64,000 nucleotides of DNA from CBDEFX01 sp965237635 (lineage in GTDB: Bacteria > Chloroflexota > Dehalococcoidia > Lucifugimonadales > CAUZJF01), in NCBI GenBank assembly GCA_965237635.1, contig CBDEFX010000001.1, positions 1,860,001 to 1,924,000 of the forward strand. The letters are read 5' to 3'. A program made the translations under genes and the position numbers. Positions 9,374 through 17,743 of this stretch are shown here, piece after piece. Below the pieces are notes generated by a model. That model saw only the letters and a program-made list of their open reading frames with translations. It was not told the DNA's origin and did no database searches. Position 1 is the first letter of the stretch, and each line of letters begins with the position of its first letter.

Positions 9374-10209
9374 TGCGGTCCCCTCGAACCCTGACCGTCA
9401 TCAGCCTCGGCGGAGGCGTCCAGTCCTCCGTTATGGCGCTCATGGCCAGCGAGGGCGCGTTCGACCGCGTCCCGGACTGCGCCATATTCGCCGACACGAA
9501 GTGGGAACCTCCCTCCATCTACGTCCACCTGGAATGGCTCGGAAGCCAGCTTCGCGTCCCCCTGTACGTGGTGGACAACGGGCGCAGTCTCCGCGAGGAC
9601 GTGAAGGCCCTCACCAATCACTCGGGCAGCCCCCGCTACATCGACATCCCCGTATACCTCAAGGGTAGTGACGGACAGGGCGACGGCATCGGGCGGCGGC
9701 AATGCACCGACAGCTACAAGATCAGGCCCATCCGCAGGAAGATACGCGAGCTGCTGGGACTCAGAAAGGGGCAGCGCGTCCCCGCAGGAACCGCCGTCGA
9801 GCTGTGGCTGGGCATCTCAACCGACGAGGCCATCCGCATGAAGACCTCACGCGACAGGTGGATCGAGAACCGCTACCCCCTGATCGAAGCGGGGATGTCC
9901 CGGAGGGACTGCCAGGTGTGGTGGAAGGAGCGTTACGACAGGCCGCTGGAACGCTCGGCCTGTGTCGCCTGCCCCTTCCAGTCCCGCCGGAGATGGGTCG
10001 AGACCAAGCGCCGGTGGCCGGAGCTGTTCACCGAGGCGGTGGAGATCGACGCCAACATGCGCGACAGGCTGGCCTTCGCCAAGGAGCCTTACCTCCACCC
10101 CCTGCGAATGCCTCTCGCCCAAGCGGTCATGCTCGACGAAGCGGAGATGGGAACCGATGGGCAATCGGACGGGTTCGGCAACGAGTGCGAGGGTCACTGT
10201 GGCGTCTGA
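9373..10209 (+). CDS. PAPS-reductase/ATP-pyrophosphatase-like PP-loop enzyme
   Basis: 278 residues. The N-terminus has the adenine-nucleotide alpha-hydrolase PP-loop (SLGGGVQSS), then an Ala-Asp-Thr strand end. Cysteines occur in the middle (RRQCTDSYK), in a CVACPFQ motif and at the end (FGNECEGHCGV). These resemble the PAPS-reductase-like proteins common in phages and mobile elements, which activate a substrate by adenylation and may act on sulfur chemistry; the true substrate is unknown. It ends the first operon copy. In the second copy the gene survives only as joined N- and C-terminal ends (20762-20853). It might modify nucleic acid, but nothing in the sequence proves that. Confidence 0.75.
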   Translation: MRSPRTLTVISLGGGVQSSVMALMASEGAFDRVPDCAIFADTKWEPPSIYVHLEWLGSQLRVPLYVVDNGRSLREDVKALTNHSGSPRYIDIPVYLKGSDGQGDGIGRRQCTDSYKIRPIRRKIRELLGLRKGQRVPAGTAVELWLGISTDEAIRMKTSRDRWIENRYPLIEAGMSRRDCQVWWKERYDRPLERSACVACPFQSRRRWVETKRRWPELFTEAVEIDANMRDRLAFAKEPYLHPLRMPLAQAVMLDEAEMGTDGQSDGFGNECEGHCGV

Positions 10210-10269
10210 ACGGCGCGGCAGCCCTTTGACGCCGCCACGCCAATCAGGTATGATTATGCGTACAGACAA

Positions 10270-10386
10270 GTTGGCCCGGCGATGCTGATAACACCCCGGG
10301 CCGCGGCGCCACCTGAAGGAACAGGTGATGCAAGTAGCATTGTACTACTCGCAGACCCGCTCCCGACAGGAGGCGGGTCTTTTTGT
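10270..10386 (+). promoter_or_regulatory. Structured leader with serial hairpins upstream of the recombinase
   Basis: Between the PP-loop gene and the recombinase start are four successive potential stems: GGCCCGG (10273-10279) with CCGGGCC (10296-10302); CACCTG with CAGGTG (about 10310-10327); AGTAG with CTACT (about 10334-10349); and AGACCCGC with GCGGGTCT followed by a T-run. This could be a riboswitch-like or attenuating leader, or an unrelated small RNA. I do not recognise a known riboswitch consensus. Confidence 0.45.
10353..10384 (+). terminator. Rho-independent terminator upstream of the recombinase
   Basis: The stem AGACCCGC (10353-10360) pairs perfectly with GCGGGTCT (10373-10380) across a 12-base loop and is followed by five T residues. 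It lies about 30 bases before the recombinase ribosome site. It either ends the upstream operon or attenuates transcription into the recombinase. Confidence 0.8.
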
Positions 10387-10416
10387 TTCAGCGGCATAAG
10401 CGATAAGGAGGCGATC

Positions 10417-12045
10417 ATGGCGAAAACCAGGGCACAGCAACAGCAGGCAACCGGCCAGAGGGCGGCAATCTACGCCCGCGTATCGGACAAGAGCCAGGAC
10501 GGGGACGACAAGACCTCCATCTCCGAGCAGATAGGCGAGATGGAAGCCTATTGCGAGGGCAAGGGGCTGAATATCACCGCCCGCTATCAGGAGGTGGGCA
10601 GGGGATGGTCCAAGAAGCGCCCGGAGTTCCAGCGGATGCTGGCTGACGCCAGGAGCGGACGCTTCGACACCATCGTATGCTGGAAGTCCGACCGGCTCAG
10701 CCGGGGCATGTACCCCGCCGCAGCACTCATGGAGGTGGTCGAGGCCCACCAGATCAACCTCGAAGCCGTCATGGACGCCATCGACATGAAGACCTTCGGC
10801 CTCATGGCGGCGATAGGCAAGATAGAGCTGGACAACTTCCGGGAGAGGGCCTCTATGGGCAAACGGGGGACGGCCAAGCGGGGGCGCATCCCAACAGGCT
10901 CACTCCCCTATGGCTATCGCACCGGAGACGATGGCAGGCCGGAGATATATGACGCCGAGGCGGAGATCGTCCGGCGCATCTTCCGCCAGTACGTGCATGA
11001 AGGGATGGGTTCGACCTCCATAGCCTGGCAACTCATGGATGAGGGAGTCCCCGCGCCCGGCTCCGGCAGGCGGTGGCATCAGGCATATGTCCATACTCTG
11101 CTGAGGAATACGGCCTACAAGGGCACTTGGAGCTATGGACAGACCAGGCAGGTCTTGACGGAACAGGGGAGAAAGGTCTACGACCAACCGCAGGACACAT
11201 GGATACAGGTGCCGGTTCCGCCGCTGGTGGACGAGGAGACGTGGGACCGGGTGCAGGTCCTCAAGAAGCAGCGGTTGAAGCGGTCCAAGAGGAACACCAG
11301 GGAGTTCTATCTGCTGCAACACGTGCTCAGGTGCGCCGAGTGCGGGCTGAGCTTCATGGCGAAAGCGAACAGGTATACCAGCACCAGACACAAGGGCAAG
11401 GTCTACAGGTACGAGTACCCCACTCCCCTCCGGTACTACATATGCAGTGGGATGCAGACGCACCGCCTGCGCTGCCGGAGGCTCCCCTACATCAGGGCGG
11501 AGCGGCTGGAGGAGCGGGTCTGGAGCGAGGTCAAGCGCGTCCTTCAGAACCCCGATCTGATCGTCACGGGCATCGAGGCCCTGGACGGCCGGGAAAGCGG
11601 TGAATTGGAGGAGGAGATCACCCAAGCTGAGCGTGGCCTGCGGAGCGTTCAGATGGAAGAGGACCGGGCCATCAGGCTGTTCGTGTCTGGGAAGATCACC
11701 GAGGAGCAACTCGACCTTCAGCGCAAGTTCATCACGGAACGGCTGGAGAGCCTCCGGGCAAAGCTCGACGACTACCGTGCGCGGGAGGCGAGCGGAGCCG
11801 AGAAGCGGGCGTTGATGGAAGCTGTCCTTGCGTGGGCCGGAGAGGTTGGCGAGGGCCTGGACGAGTTGGCCCCCGAGCAGCGCAGGGATGTCCTTCAACT
11901 GGTCGTGGAACAGGTCATGATCGACCGGGACAACAACATGAACGTCACCCTGGCAATCCCCGTCGATGATTCTGTTGCGGTTGCTTCATCGTCATCAAGA
12001 TTCGCTCCAACATCCTCACCGAGGGGAGCATCACCGAGCTGGTGA
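10417..12045 (+). CDS. Large serine recombinase (resolvase-type integrase) with foreign tail
   Basis: 542 residues from the ATG at 10417, preceded by an AAGGAGG ribosome site. The N-terminal resolvase domain has the catalytic Ser23 in YARVSDKSQ and the SDRLSR segment. A recombinase domain (SLPYGYR onward), a zinc ribbon (CAECG at about 310, with YYICSG and RLRC later) and a coiled coil follow. Such enzymes integrate and excise elements at att sites. After the natural-looking end (VTLAIPVD), about the last 20 residues are a Ser-rich run read out of frame from a piece of another recombinase gene that starts near 11985. The enzyme is therefore full length apart from an altered tail. It may mobilise the element or part of it. 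Confidence 0.9.
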   Translation: MAKTRAQQQQATGQRAAIYARVSDKSQDGDDKTSISEQIGEMEAYCEGKGLNITARYQEVGRGWSKKRPEFQRMLADARSGRFDTIVCWKSDRLSRGMYPAAALMEVVEAHQINLEAVMDAIDMKTFGLMAAIGKIELDNFRERASMGKRGTAKRGRIPTGSLPYGYRTGDDGRPEIYDAEAEIVRRIFRQYVHEGMGSTSIAWQLMDEGVPAPGSGRRWHQAYVHTLLRNTAYKGTWSYGQTRQVLTEQGRKVYDQPQDTWIQVPVPPLVDEETWDRVQVLKKQRLKRSKRNTREFYLLQHVLRCAECGLSFMAKANRYTSTRHKGKVYRYEYPTPLRYYICSGMQTHRLRCRRLPYIRAERLEERVWSEVKRVLQNPDLIVTGIEALDGRESGELEEEITQAERGLRSVQMEEDRAIRLFVSGKITEEQLDLQRKFITERLESLRAKLDDYRAREASGAEKRALMEAVLAWAGEVGEGLDELAPEQRRDVLQLVVEQVMIDRDNNMNVTLAIPVDDSVAVASSSSRFAPTSSPRGASPSW

Positions 12046-12458
12046 GGGCTGTGGACGAGGAGATGGACGGCATAGCCAGCGAGCAGCGCAAGAGGCTGGA
12101 GACCATCGACACGGAGCTTGAGGACGTGAAGCGCCGGCTGGGCCGCATCTGGAACGCCATCGAGACGTCCGACATTGACATCGCCGACGCCTCAGACAGG
12201 GTCAAAGAGCACCGGGAGCGGAAGGAGCGTCTCGAGGATGCGGCGGCGGACGCCAGGGCGATCCTCTCCCAGCGCAGGGCGCACCTGGACGACGTGAAGA
12301 CTATCTCCGCCTACGCCAAGGACATGAAGGACTTCCTCCAAGAGAGCGAGCTGACCGAGCGCAGGTCCTTCATTGAGTCCTTCGTCAAAGAGATCATCGT
12401 CATTCCCGGCGACGCTCTCATACGCTATACCATCCCCATTTCTCAATCGACACAATAA
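11985..12458 (+). pseudogene. C-terminal fragment of a second large serine recombinase
   Basis: Open to 12458 in the frame of a GTG at 12042. The segment resembles the C-terminal third of the recombinase at 15772-17394: FIV..IR..ILTE..I.ELV.AV, then a coiled coil, then a 'RRSFIESFVKEI' block against 'RKSLIRNFVERI'. Homology begins about 11985, before any good start codon, and the catalytic N-terminal and recombinase domains are absent. It is thus a remnant fused in overlapping frame to the end of the upstream recombinase, most likely by deletion or illegitimate recombination. Confidence 0.75.
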
Positions 12459-12695
12459 ACTTAGCTACTCCTGGGCGGTCGATCTGAAGAGTTCGGGTAG
12501 GAAATGAAGCTGAATCTCCCAGCTAGTTGTTTTGGGGTGTAGAGCGGAGTCTGCATGGCGAAGAAGTAATCGCAACGAAACTCTGCGGTACTCGTGAGCG
12601 GTGGGCTTTGGACGGAACCGAGGTTCAAACAAGCTTGACCAGTTCCGAAAGCTCTATAACCCTCCCTCGTCAACAGTTCGGCTGGATAAGAAAAA
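12459..12695. other. Noncoding flank between recombinase fragment and IS256-family element
   Basis: I see no convincing gene here. If the IS element is removed, this DNA joins directly to the 3' end of the minus-strand recombinase and supplies a different ending for it (SSRTVDEGGL). Confidence 0.5.
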
Positions 12696-13000
12696 GAGGT
12701 ATCCTCAAAAAGTGTGTAAACAGTCAGGCGGTGTACCCTCTGTCTGAACAACACGGGCTCAAGGCCCGAGAGAGGAGATACACCGCCCATGAGGAAGGAA
12801 AGCACTGGGAGTAGGTCGGAGTCAAGGCCGGAGTGGGAGCAGTTGGAGGATTGGGTGCGAAGCCAGGTCCAGAGGCTGATCCAGGAGTTGCTGGAGGAGG
12901 AGGTGACGGAGTTTCTGGGAAGGGCGAAGTCGGCGCTCAGATCCGACTCGGACTCAGATACCGGCTATCGGAACGGATACGGCAGAGCCCGGAGGCTTAC

Positions 13001-14719
13001 CCCGAATCCACCGAAGGACACCGATGGACGGCGTGAGGAAAGCGGAAGGGGGGTGAGGGAGCTACAGGGGAAATAGCCTGGGTTCCATTTGGGGTAGGGA
13101 GGTCGGCGGACGGTCTTCATCGCCGCACAGGGGCCCCTATGGCCGTCTGCGGGAGCTGCGATGCGCGGGATGGCGAGAGAATACGCAGCAGGGAACTCTC
13201 TCGGACCGGGCTGGCACGAGTCTGCGGGGATCTTCGGTTGTCCGGTGGGTGGGTCGGTCGCCGACGGTGCCGTCAGGCCGGGAGTGGAATGGCTCGCAGC
13301 CGGGCCAAGGCGCGGCTGAACTTCTCAGCCCAAGGCCAGCGATCCGGAAGATGCAGGGTCAACCGGCGTGCCGAGCGGGTGAGCCGTCCGGCCAGGGAGA
13401 AGAACCGCCGCCGGAGGGTTTTGGTGGTGGCTATCCGCTCTCCCAGACCGATCCGCGCCGTCCAGCGGGCCAGGTTGTGGGCCATCGTCTGGACGGCCAG
13501 CCAGGCGCCGTTGGCGGCGAAGCGGCCCGAGGGGAGATGGTTCAGCCCGACGCCGTACTTGAGGTCGCGTATGGTATTCTCGATCTCGGCGTGGCGGCGA
13601 TGGTCAGCCTCCAGTTCGAGCAACTCCCCGTCTCGGTCGGTGATGAAGCCATGATAGCTGTATTTGGCGAAGAGGGCCAGTTGGGAACCGGGCGTCGGCT
13701 TCACCCGCCGGACGATGAGCCGTACCGGCGCGGCGTCCGCCTCGGCCTGGAAGGGGGTGCAGGTGGTCTCGGCCACATCGGCGGCACCGTCCATCCAGTA
13801 AGGAATCGGCGTCCAGGCATCTTCGGGTATCGCCTCGATGAGATTGTGCAGGCTTTTGTGCTGGCGGATGGTGATGGAGAAGCGGACATCCATCTTGCGG
13901 CAGACGGATACCACGCCATGAGTGTAGAACCCGCTGTCGGCCCGTAGCGTGAGTCGTCCGTTGGCCCCGGCGTAGCGCACCCGTCCCACCGTCTCCCGCA
14001 GGAAGTGGGCGGCGCCGCGGGCGGTGTTGGCCCGGCCCTCGCGCAGCCGGGACATCAGCACGTCTCCGGTGCCGGCGGCGATGGCCAGCAGCGGGTGGTA
14101 GCCCCGCTTGCCGGTATAGCCGTGGTGGCGGGCGCCCTCCTTGGCCAGTCCGTAGGTCTCGCAGATGGTGGAGTCCAGGTCAATGGTCAGGGGCCCGTCG
14201 CCGGGTCCCGCCCCGGCCTGCCAAGCCCGGGCCAGCAACTCGCGGCTCACCCGGTCGAGTTGACGGACGTGGCCCCACCGGAAGCTGCGCAGGAAGGTGC
14301 CCAGGGTGGATGGCGCCTTGACCGTGCCGCCCAGGGTGCAGGCCGTCCCCCCGGTGCGCAACACATCGGCGTCGTCAATGCAGTCGCCCCCAGCCAGCGC
14401 AGACGCCACCAGCGTCATCATCTTGTCGCTCGTGTTCGCCCGCCCCGGGGCATCGCCCAGGTCGAGGCGCTGCCGGACGAGTTCGGGCAGGCCGAGGTGC
14501 CGCGCCAGGGTGGCCGGAAGGAGCAGCCCGGCATTGGCCACCAAGCGGCGGTCGTCGAAGGTGATTTGGATCCGGTCGGGGTGGTTGCGTGGCAGCATCT
14601 ACTGGGTGCTCCTTTTCCGGGGTCGTTTTTTTGCTACAAAACCATTATCCCAGAAGCACAGGAGCGCCTTCTTGCCGCCTCAGGACGCTAACCCGACGCC
14701 CTCCTTCGGTGGATTCGGG
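13001..14719 (-). mobile_element. IS1380-family insertion sequence, complete
   Basis: Perfect 18-base inverted ends (CCCGAATCCACCGAAGGA at 13001-13018 and its complement at 14702-14719) are flanked by a five-base duplication CTTAC (12996-13000 and 14720-14724). The length of 1719 bp and single minus-strand transposase fit IS1380. It sits inside the IS256-family transposase gene. The bases from 13019 to 13272 carry no gene that I can see. Confidence 0.95.
13273..14598 (-). CDS. IS1380-family transposase
   Basis: 441 residues. It starts with the family-typical ITFDDRRLVANAGLLLPA and has DDE-type acidic residues in LTIDLDST, in LTLRADSGFY and in a 'HAEIENTIRDLKYGVGLNHLPSG' region (quoted only in part: IENTIRDLKYG). 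It catalyses movement of the surrounding element by cut-and-paste. It appears complete, and the enclosing element has perfect ends and a target duplication, so it may be active. Confidence 0.95.
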   Translation of the reverse strand: MLPRNHPDRIQITFDDRRLVANAGLLLPATLARHLGLPELVRQRLDLGDAPGRANTSDKMMTLVASALAGGDCIDDADVLRTGGTACTLGGTVKAPSTLGTFLRSFRWGHVRQLDRVSRELLARAWQAGAGPGDGPLTIDLDSTICETYGLAKEGARHHGYTGKRGYHPLLAIAAGTGDVLMSRLREGRANTARGAAHFLRETVGRVRYAGANGRLTLRADSGFYTHGVVSVCRKMDVRFSITIRQHKSLHNLIEAIPEDAWTPIPYWMDGAADVAETTCTPFQAEADAAPVRLIVRRVKPTPGSQLALFAKYSYHGFITDRDGELLELEADHRRHAEIENTIRDLKYGVGLNHLPSGRFAANGAWLAVQTMAHNLARWTARIGLGERIATTKTLRRRFFSLAGRLTRSARRLTLHLPDRWPWAEKFSRALARLRAIPLPA

Positions 14720-15771
14720 CTTACGCTGAGTTCGGGAAGGATACAGCTGAGGCGGCCGCGAGTCCGCGATACCGAGGAGCAGTTCGAGAGCCGGCTGCTG
14801 CCGCTGTTCGTCAACAGGACCAGGAAGATTGCTGAGCTGATCCCCGAGCTGTACTTGCACGGTCTATCCGAAGGCGACTTCGATCTGGCTTTGCGGGGGC
14901 TGCTGGGAGAGGACGCACCGGTATCGGCGAGCACGGTGGCCCGGTTGAAGTCCAAGTGGAACGATGAGCTTGCCCAATGGCGCAGCCGGCCCCTGGATGA
15001 CCTCGAAGTGGTGTACATGTGGGTGGATGGAGTCTACGTCAAGGCTGGTCTTGAGAAGGAGAAGGCGGCGGTACTGGTGGTGATGGCGGCCCTGAGCGAC
15101 GGGAGCAAGGTGGTGGTGAGCACTGTTCCCGGATACAGGGAGTCCACAGAGAGCTGGTCCGAGGTGCTCAGGGACATCAAGCGCCGGGGCTTGAGCTGCC
15201 CGAGGCTGGTGGTTGGAGACGGACACCTGGGCATCTGGGGAGCTCTGCGCAACGTCTATCCGCAGGCGGCTGAGCAACGCTGCTGGAACCACAAGATCGG
15301 AAACGTGCTCGCCAAGCTTCCAAAGCGACAACAGGACCAGGCCAAGCTCATGCTGCGTACTATCCCCTACGCGCCGACTCGGACGGAGGCTGAGCGTCTC
15401 AGGACGGTGTTCACCAGGTGGTGCGGCGACCACTCCTACGAGGCGGCCTCAGAGGCCTTGGAGCGGGACTGGGACCGCATGGTCACCTTCTATGACTTCC
15501 CAAAGGAGCACTGGGGGCACCTTCGCACGACGAACCCAGTGGAATCACCCTTCGCGGCCCTTAGGCTTCGGACAGACGTCGCCAATCGCTACAAGAGGGT
15601 CGATCGGGCGATAGCGGTGATCTGGAAGATGCTGATGGTCGCCGAAGGACGCTTCAGGCGTCTGAAGGCCCCTGAGTTGATCGAAGACGTCTACCTCGGT
15701 GCACAGTATGCGGATGGAATCGCCATTGAATCAACGGCTGAGATGGTCGCCGCCTGATGTCGTTTACACAC

Positions 15772-17394
15772 CTATTGACGTAACCTCAAGAAAAACAGGC
15801 TTGCCTCACTGTTGGTTCGAGTCTTCTCAGGTGGACTTGTCTTGACAAAATCGAGAACCGAGGCCGATTCGCGTCTCACGCCGTCCGTTGGCATAGGGAC
15901 GGTGTAAGCCAGCGTGGCCTCGGTTCCCAATACGTCGATGCGCTCCACGAAGTTGCGGATGAGCGACTTTCGCTCAGGGAACGAGCCAGCCTGTAGTAGC
16001 TCTCGGAAATCTGCCACATACCCCTTGATCTCCTCGGTAGAAGGCAGTTCCACTCTGCGCTGTTGAAGTTGACCGGCGGCGTTCTCACGGGCTGCCGCTA
16101 GTTGCTCTTCACGATGCCTGAGAGAAAGGATGCGGGGCGCCAGGGCCTCCAGAGTGAGAGCGCTCGTCTCAAGGGCCTCGTGGTTCTTCTCAAGCCGCTT
16201 CCGAACGTCCGCAAGCTGGGAGTCTATCGAATCCAGCCTCCCGGCCAGCTCGCCGGCCACGACGTCGATCTCCTCAGCAACCGCTGTTACTAGCTCGACG
16301 ATGGTTTCCTCGGTAAGGATTCGTTCCCTGATCCTTTCGACGATGAACTCCTCAACCCTGGGTGCATTCAGGTAGCTGGCCTCGCAGGTGCCCGCGCCAT
16401 CACGATACAGCGTGCCGCAGATGTAATAGGCGAACTGGCCACTCTTGGCTCCCTGACCAATGTAGGACCTGCCGCACACGCCGCACTTCAGCAATCCGCT
16501 CAGCAGAAACTTGCTACCCACTCGGCCGGGCTCATGAACCGTCGGCGCACGGTCTCGCAAGCCCCTCTGCACAGTGTCGAACATCTCCCTCGAAACCAGG
16601 GCTGGCCACGCTCCCTCCACACGCACGGGGTCGTCAGCCTTCGCTCCTTTCGACGTTCTGCCCCAGACGGCAGTGCCGGTATAGGACTCGTTGGTCAGCA
16701 GGTAATGGAGAGTCCCCTTGAGCCAGCGCTTGCCACGATTTGTGATGCCTCGGTCGTACAGGGCTTTGGATATTTCTTTGAGGCCATTCCCACGCAGCGA
16801 GCTCTCGAATATCTCCTTCACCACCGGAGCGTTGGCAGGGTCGACCTCCAAGGTGGGACGCTCCTTTGCGCCGTCATTGACCTTCACCCTCCTGTACCCG
16901 AATGGGGCCTTGGGACCCATGAAGAAGCCCCGTGACGCCGCCTCCCGCATACCCCTCGTCACTTCCTGGGCCAGATTCTCGCTGTAGAACTCGTCCACGC
17001 TCTCAATGATGGCCTCCATGAGCTTGCCTGTCGGGGAGTCGTCGGCGTGCTCGGTGATCGAGACCACTCTCACGCCCTTGCGCCGCAGCATGGACTTGAA
17101 GGCGACGGCGTGCTCGCGCTTACGGGTGAATCTGGAGAATTTCCAGACCAGGATTTCCTTGAAGGGGGCCTCGGACTTGCTGGCCTCGTCGATCATCTTG
17201 CGGAACTCCGGGCGGTCGGCGATGCGACCGCTCTCGGCCTCGTCCACGTACTCTCGGGCGACGATGTAGCCGTTCTTCTGTGCGTAGTCTCTGAGCGCCC
17301 TGAGTTGGGCGGAGATGGAGAGGTCCACGTCCTGCCGGTCGCTGGATACCCTGGCGTAGAGGGCCACGGGCGTGTAGTCGGTGTTCTGGTTCAT
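15772..17394 (-). CDS. Large serine recombinase
   Basis: 540 residues from the ATG at 17394, preceded by AAGGAGG. Catalytic Ser17 lies in YARVSSDRQ; a recombinase domain (APFGYRR onward), a zinc ribbon (CGVCGRSY, with YYICGT and a later Cys) and a long coiled coil follow. The last residues (RLRQ and the stop) are encoded by the end of the IS256-family element. Without that insertion the protein would end in SSRTVDEGGL. The change is minor and the enzyme could still work. It lies directly downstream of a ribbon-helix-helix gene, 17 bases away, and is probably co-transcribed and controlled by it. Confidence 0.92.
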   Translation of the reverse strand: MNQNTDYTPVALYARVSSDRQDVDLSISAQLRALRDYAQKNGYIVAREYVDEAESGRIADRPEFRKMIDEASKSEAPFKEILVWKFSRFTRKREHAVAFKSMLRRKGVRVVSITEHADDSPTGKLMEAIIESVDEFYSENLAQEVTRGMREAASRGFFMGPKAPFGYRRVKVNDGAKERPTLEVDPANAPVVKEIFESSLRGNGLKEISKALYDRGITNRGKRWLKGTLHYLLTNESYTGTAVWGRTSKGAKADDPVRVEGAWPALVSREMFDTVQRGLRDRAPTVHEPGRVGSKFLLSGLLKCGVCGRSYIGQGAKSGQFAYYICGTLYRDGAGTCEASYLNAPRVEEFIVERIRERILTEETIVELVTAVAEEIDVVAGELAGRLDSIDSQLADVRKRLEKNHEALETSALTLEALAPRILSLRHREEQLAAARENAAGQLQQRRVELPSTEEIKGYVADFRELLQAGSFPERKSLIRNFVERIDVLGTEATLAYTVPMPTDGVRRESASVLDFVKTSPPEKTRTNSEASLFFLRLRQ

Positions 17395-17411
17395 GGGTGC
17401 GTCCTCCTTGC

Positions 17412-17609
17412 TCATTCCTGGTCGTTCCGGCGGGCCTCGGCCCGTTGGCGGCGCTCTTGCCGCAGCCACTCCCGCTCCTCCATGTACAGGCGGATGGCCT
17501 CGCGGAGGAACTCGCTCACGGTGCGGCCGTCCTCCTCGACCACCTGCTGCACCTGCTCGGCCAGCTCCGGGGGCATGGAGAAGGTGATGGCCTTTCGGGT
17601 TGTGGGCAT
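17412..17609 (-). CDS. Ribbon-helix-helix (CopG-type) regulator
   Basis: 65 residues: a short beta-strand region (KAITFSMPPELAEQV) with a following helix (TVSEFLREAIRLYMEE) typical of CopG/Arc-fold repressors, then a basic tail. The real start is the ATG at 17609; the frame extends further upstream without a good start signal. A perfect dyad lies 18 bases upstream, probably its own operator. It is likely to repress itself and the recombinase gene that follows it. Confidence 0.85.
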   Translation of the reverse strand: MPTTRKAITFSMPPELAEQVQQVVEEDGRTVSEFLREAIRLYMEEREWLRQERRQRAEARRNDQE

Positions 17610-17626
17610 TCTCTCTTTTTGCCTCC

Positions 17627-17651
17627 AAGAGTATGACAGCGTTATACTCTT
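17627..17651 (-). promoter_or_regulatory. Probable RHH operator/promoter dyad
   Basis: Perfect eight-base arms AAGAGTAT (17627-17634) and ATACTCTT (17644-17651) with a nine-base spacer, immediately upstream of the ribbon-helix-helix gene. The spacing and symmetry suit a dimeric RHH repressor, and the arms include a -10-like TATACT. Confidence 0.6.
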
Positions 17652-17743
17652 ATCATGAACGAATCGGCCCGGCGCTGTCAAGAGCCCGTAGCAGAGGGCT
17701 GGGGCCGAAGCTAACCCACCAGGGAGGGTCGGCGCGGGGAACA

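Larger units (their letters stand above)
12789..15757 (+). pseudogene. IS256-family (mutator-type) transposase, split by IS1380 insertion
   Basis: The N-terminal part (12789-13000: WVRSQVQRLIQELLEEEV, then GYRNGYGR) and the C-terminal part (from 14725: a VRDTEEQFESRLLP segment, the WVDGVY Asp motif, VVGDGHLGIWGA, and an HWGHLRTTNPVES Glu motif) belong to one DDE transposase. Deleting the inner element plus one five-base duplication restores a single 414-residue frame (RRLT-LSSGRIQL) without any other change. The gene was therefore intact when interrupted, and the insertion is recent. Confidence 0.9.
12696..15787 (+). mobile_element. IS256-family insertion sequence, interrupted by an IS1380-family element
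   Basis: Imperfect inverted ends start with GAGGT and share GTGTGTAAAC and TCAGGCGG blocks (12696 onward, and 15787 backward). They are flanked by an identical eight-base duplication AAGAAAAA (12688-12695 and 15788-15795), as expected for IS256. Removing the inner element and one copy of its duplication leaves about 1368 bp, a normal IS256 size. It inserted at the 3' end of the minus-strand serine recombinase gene. Confidence 0.9.

Noticed and set aside
12461..12814. Overlapping frames of about 100 codons on both strands in the IS256 left flank
   Set aside because: They run across the IS boundary and show no family features.
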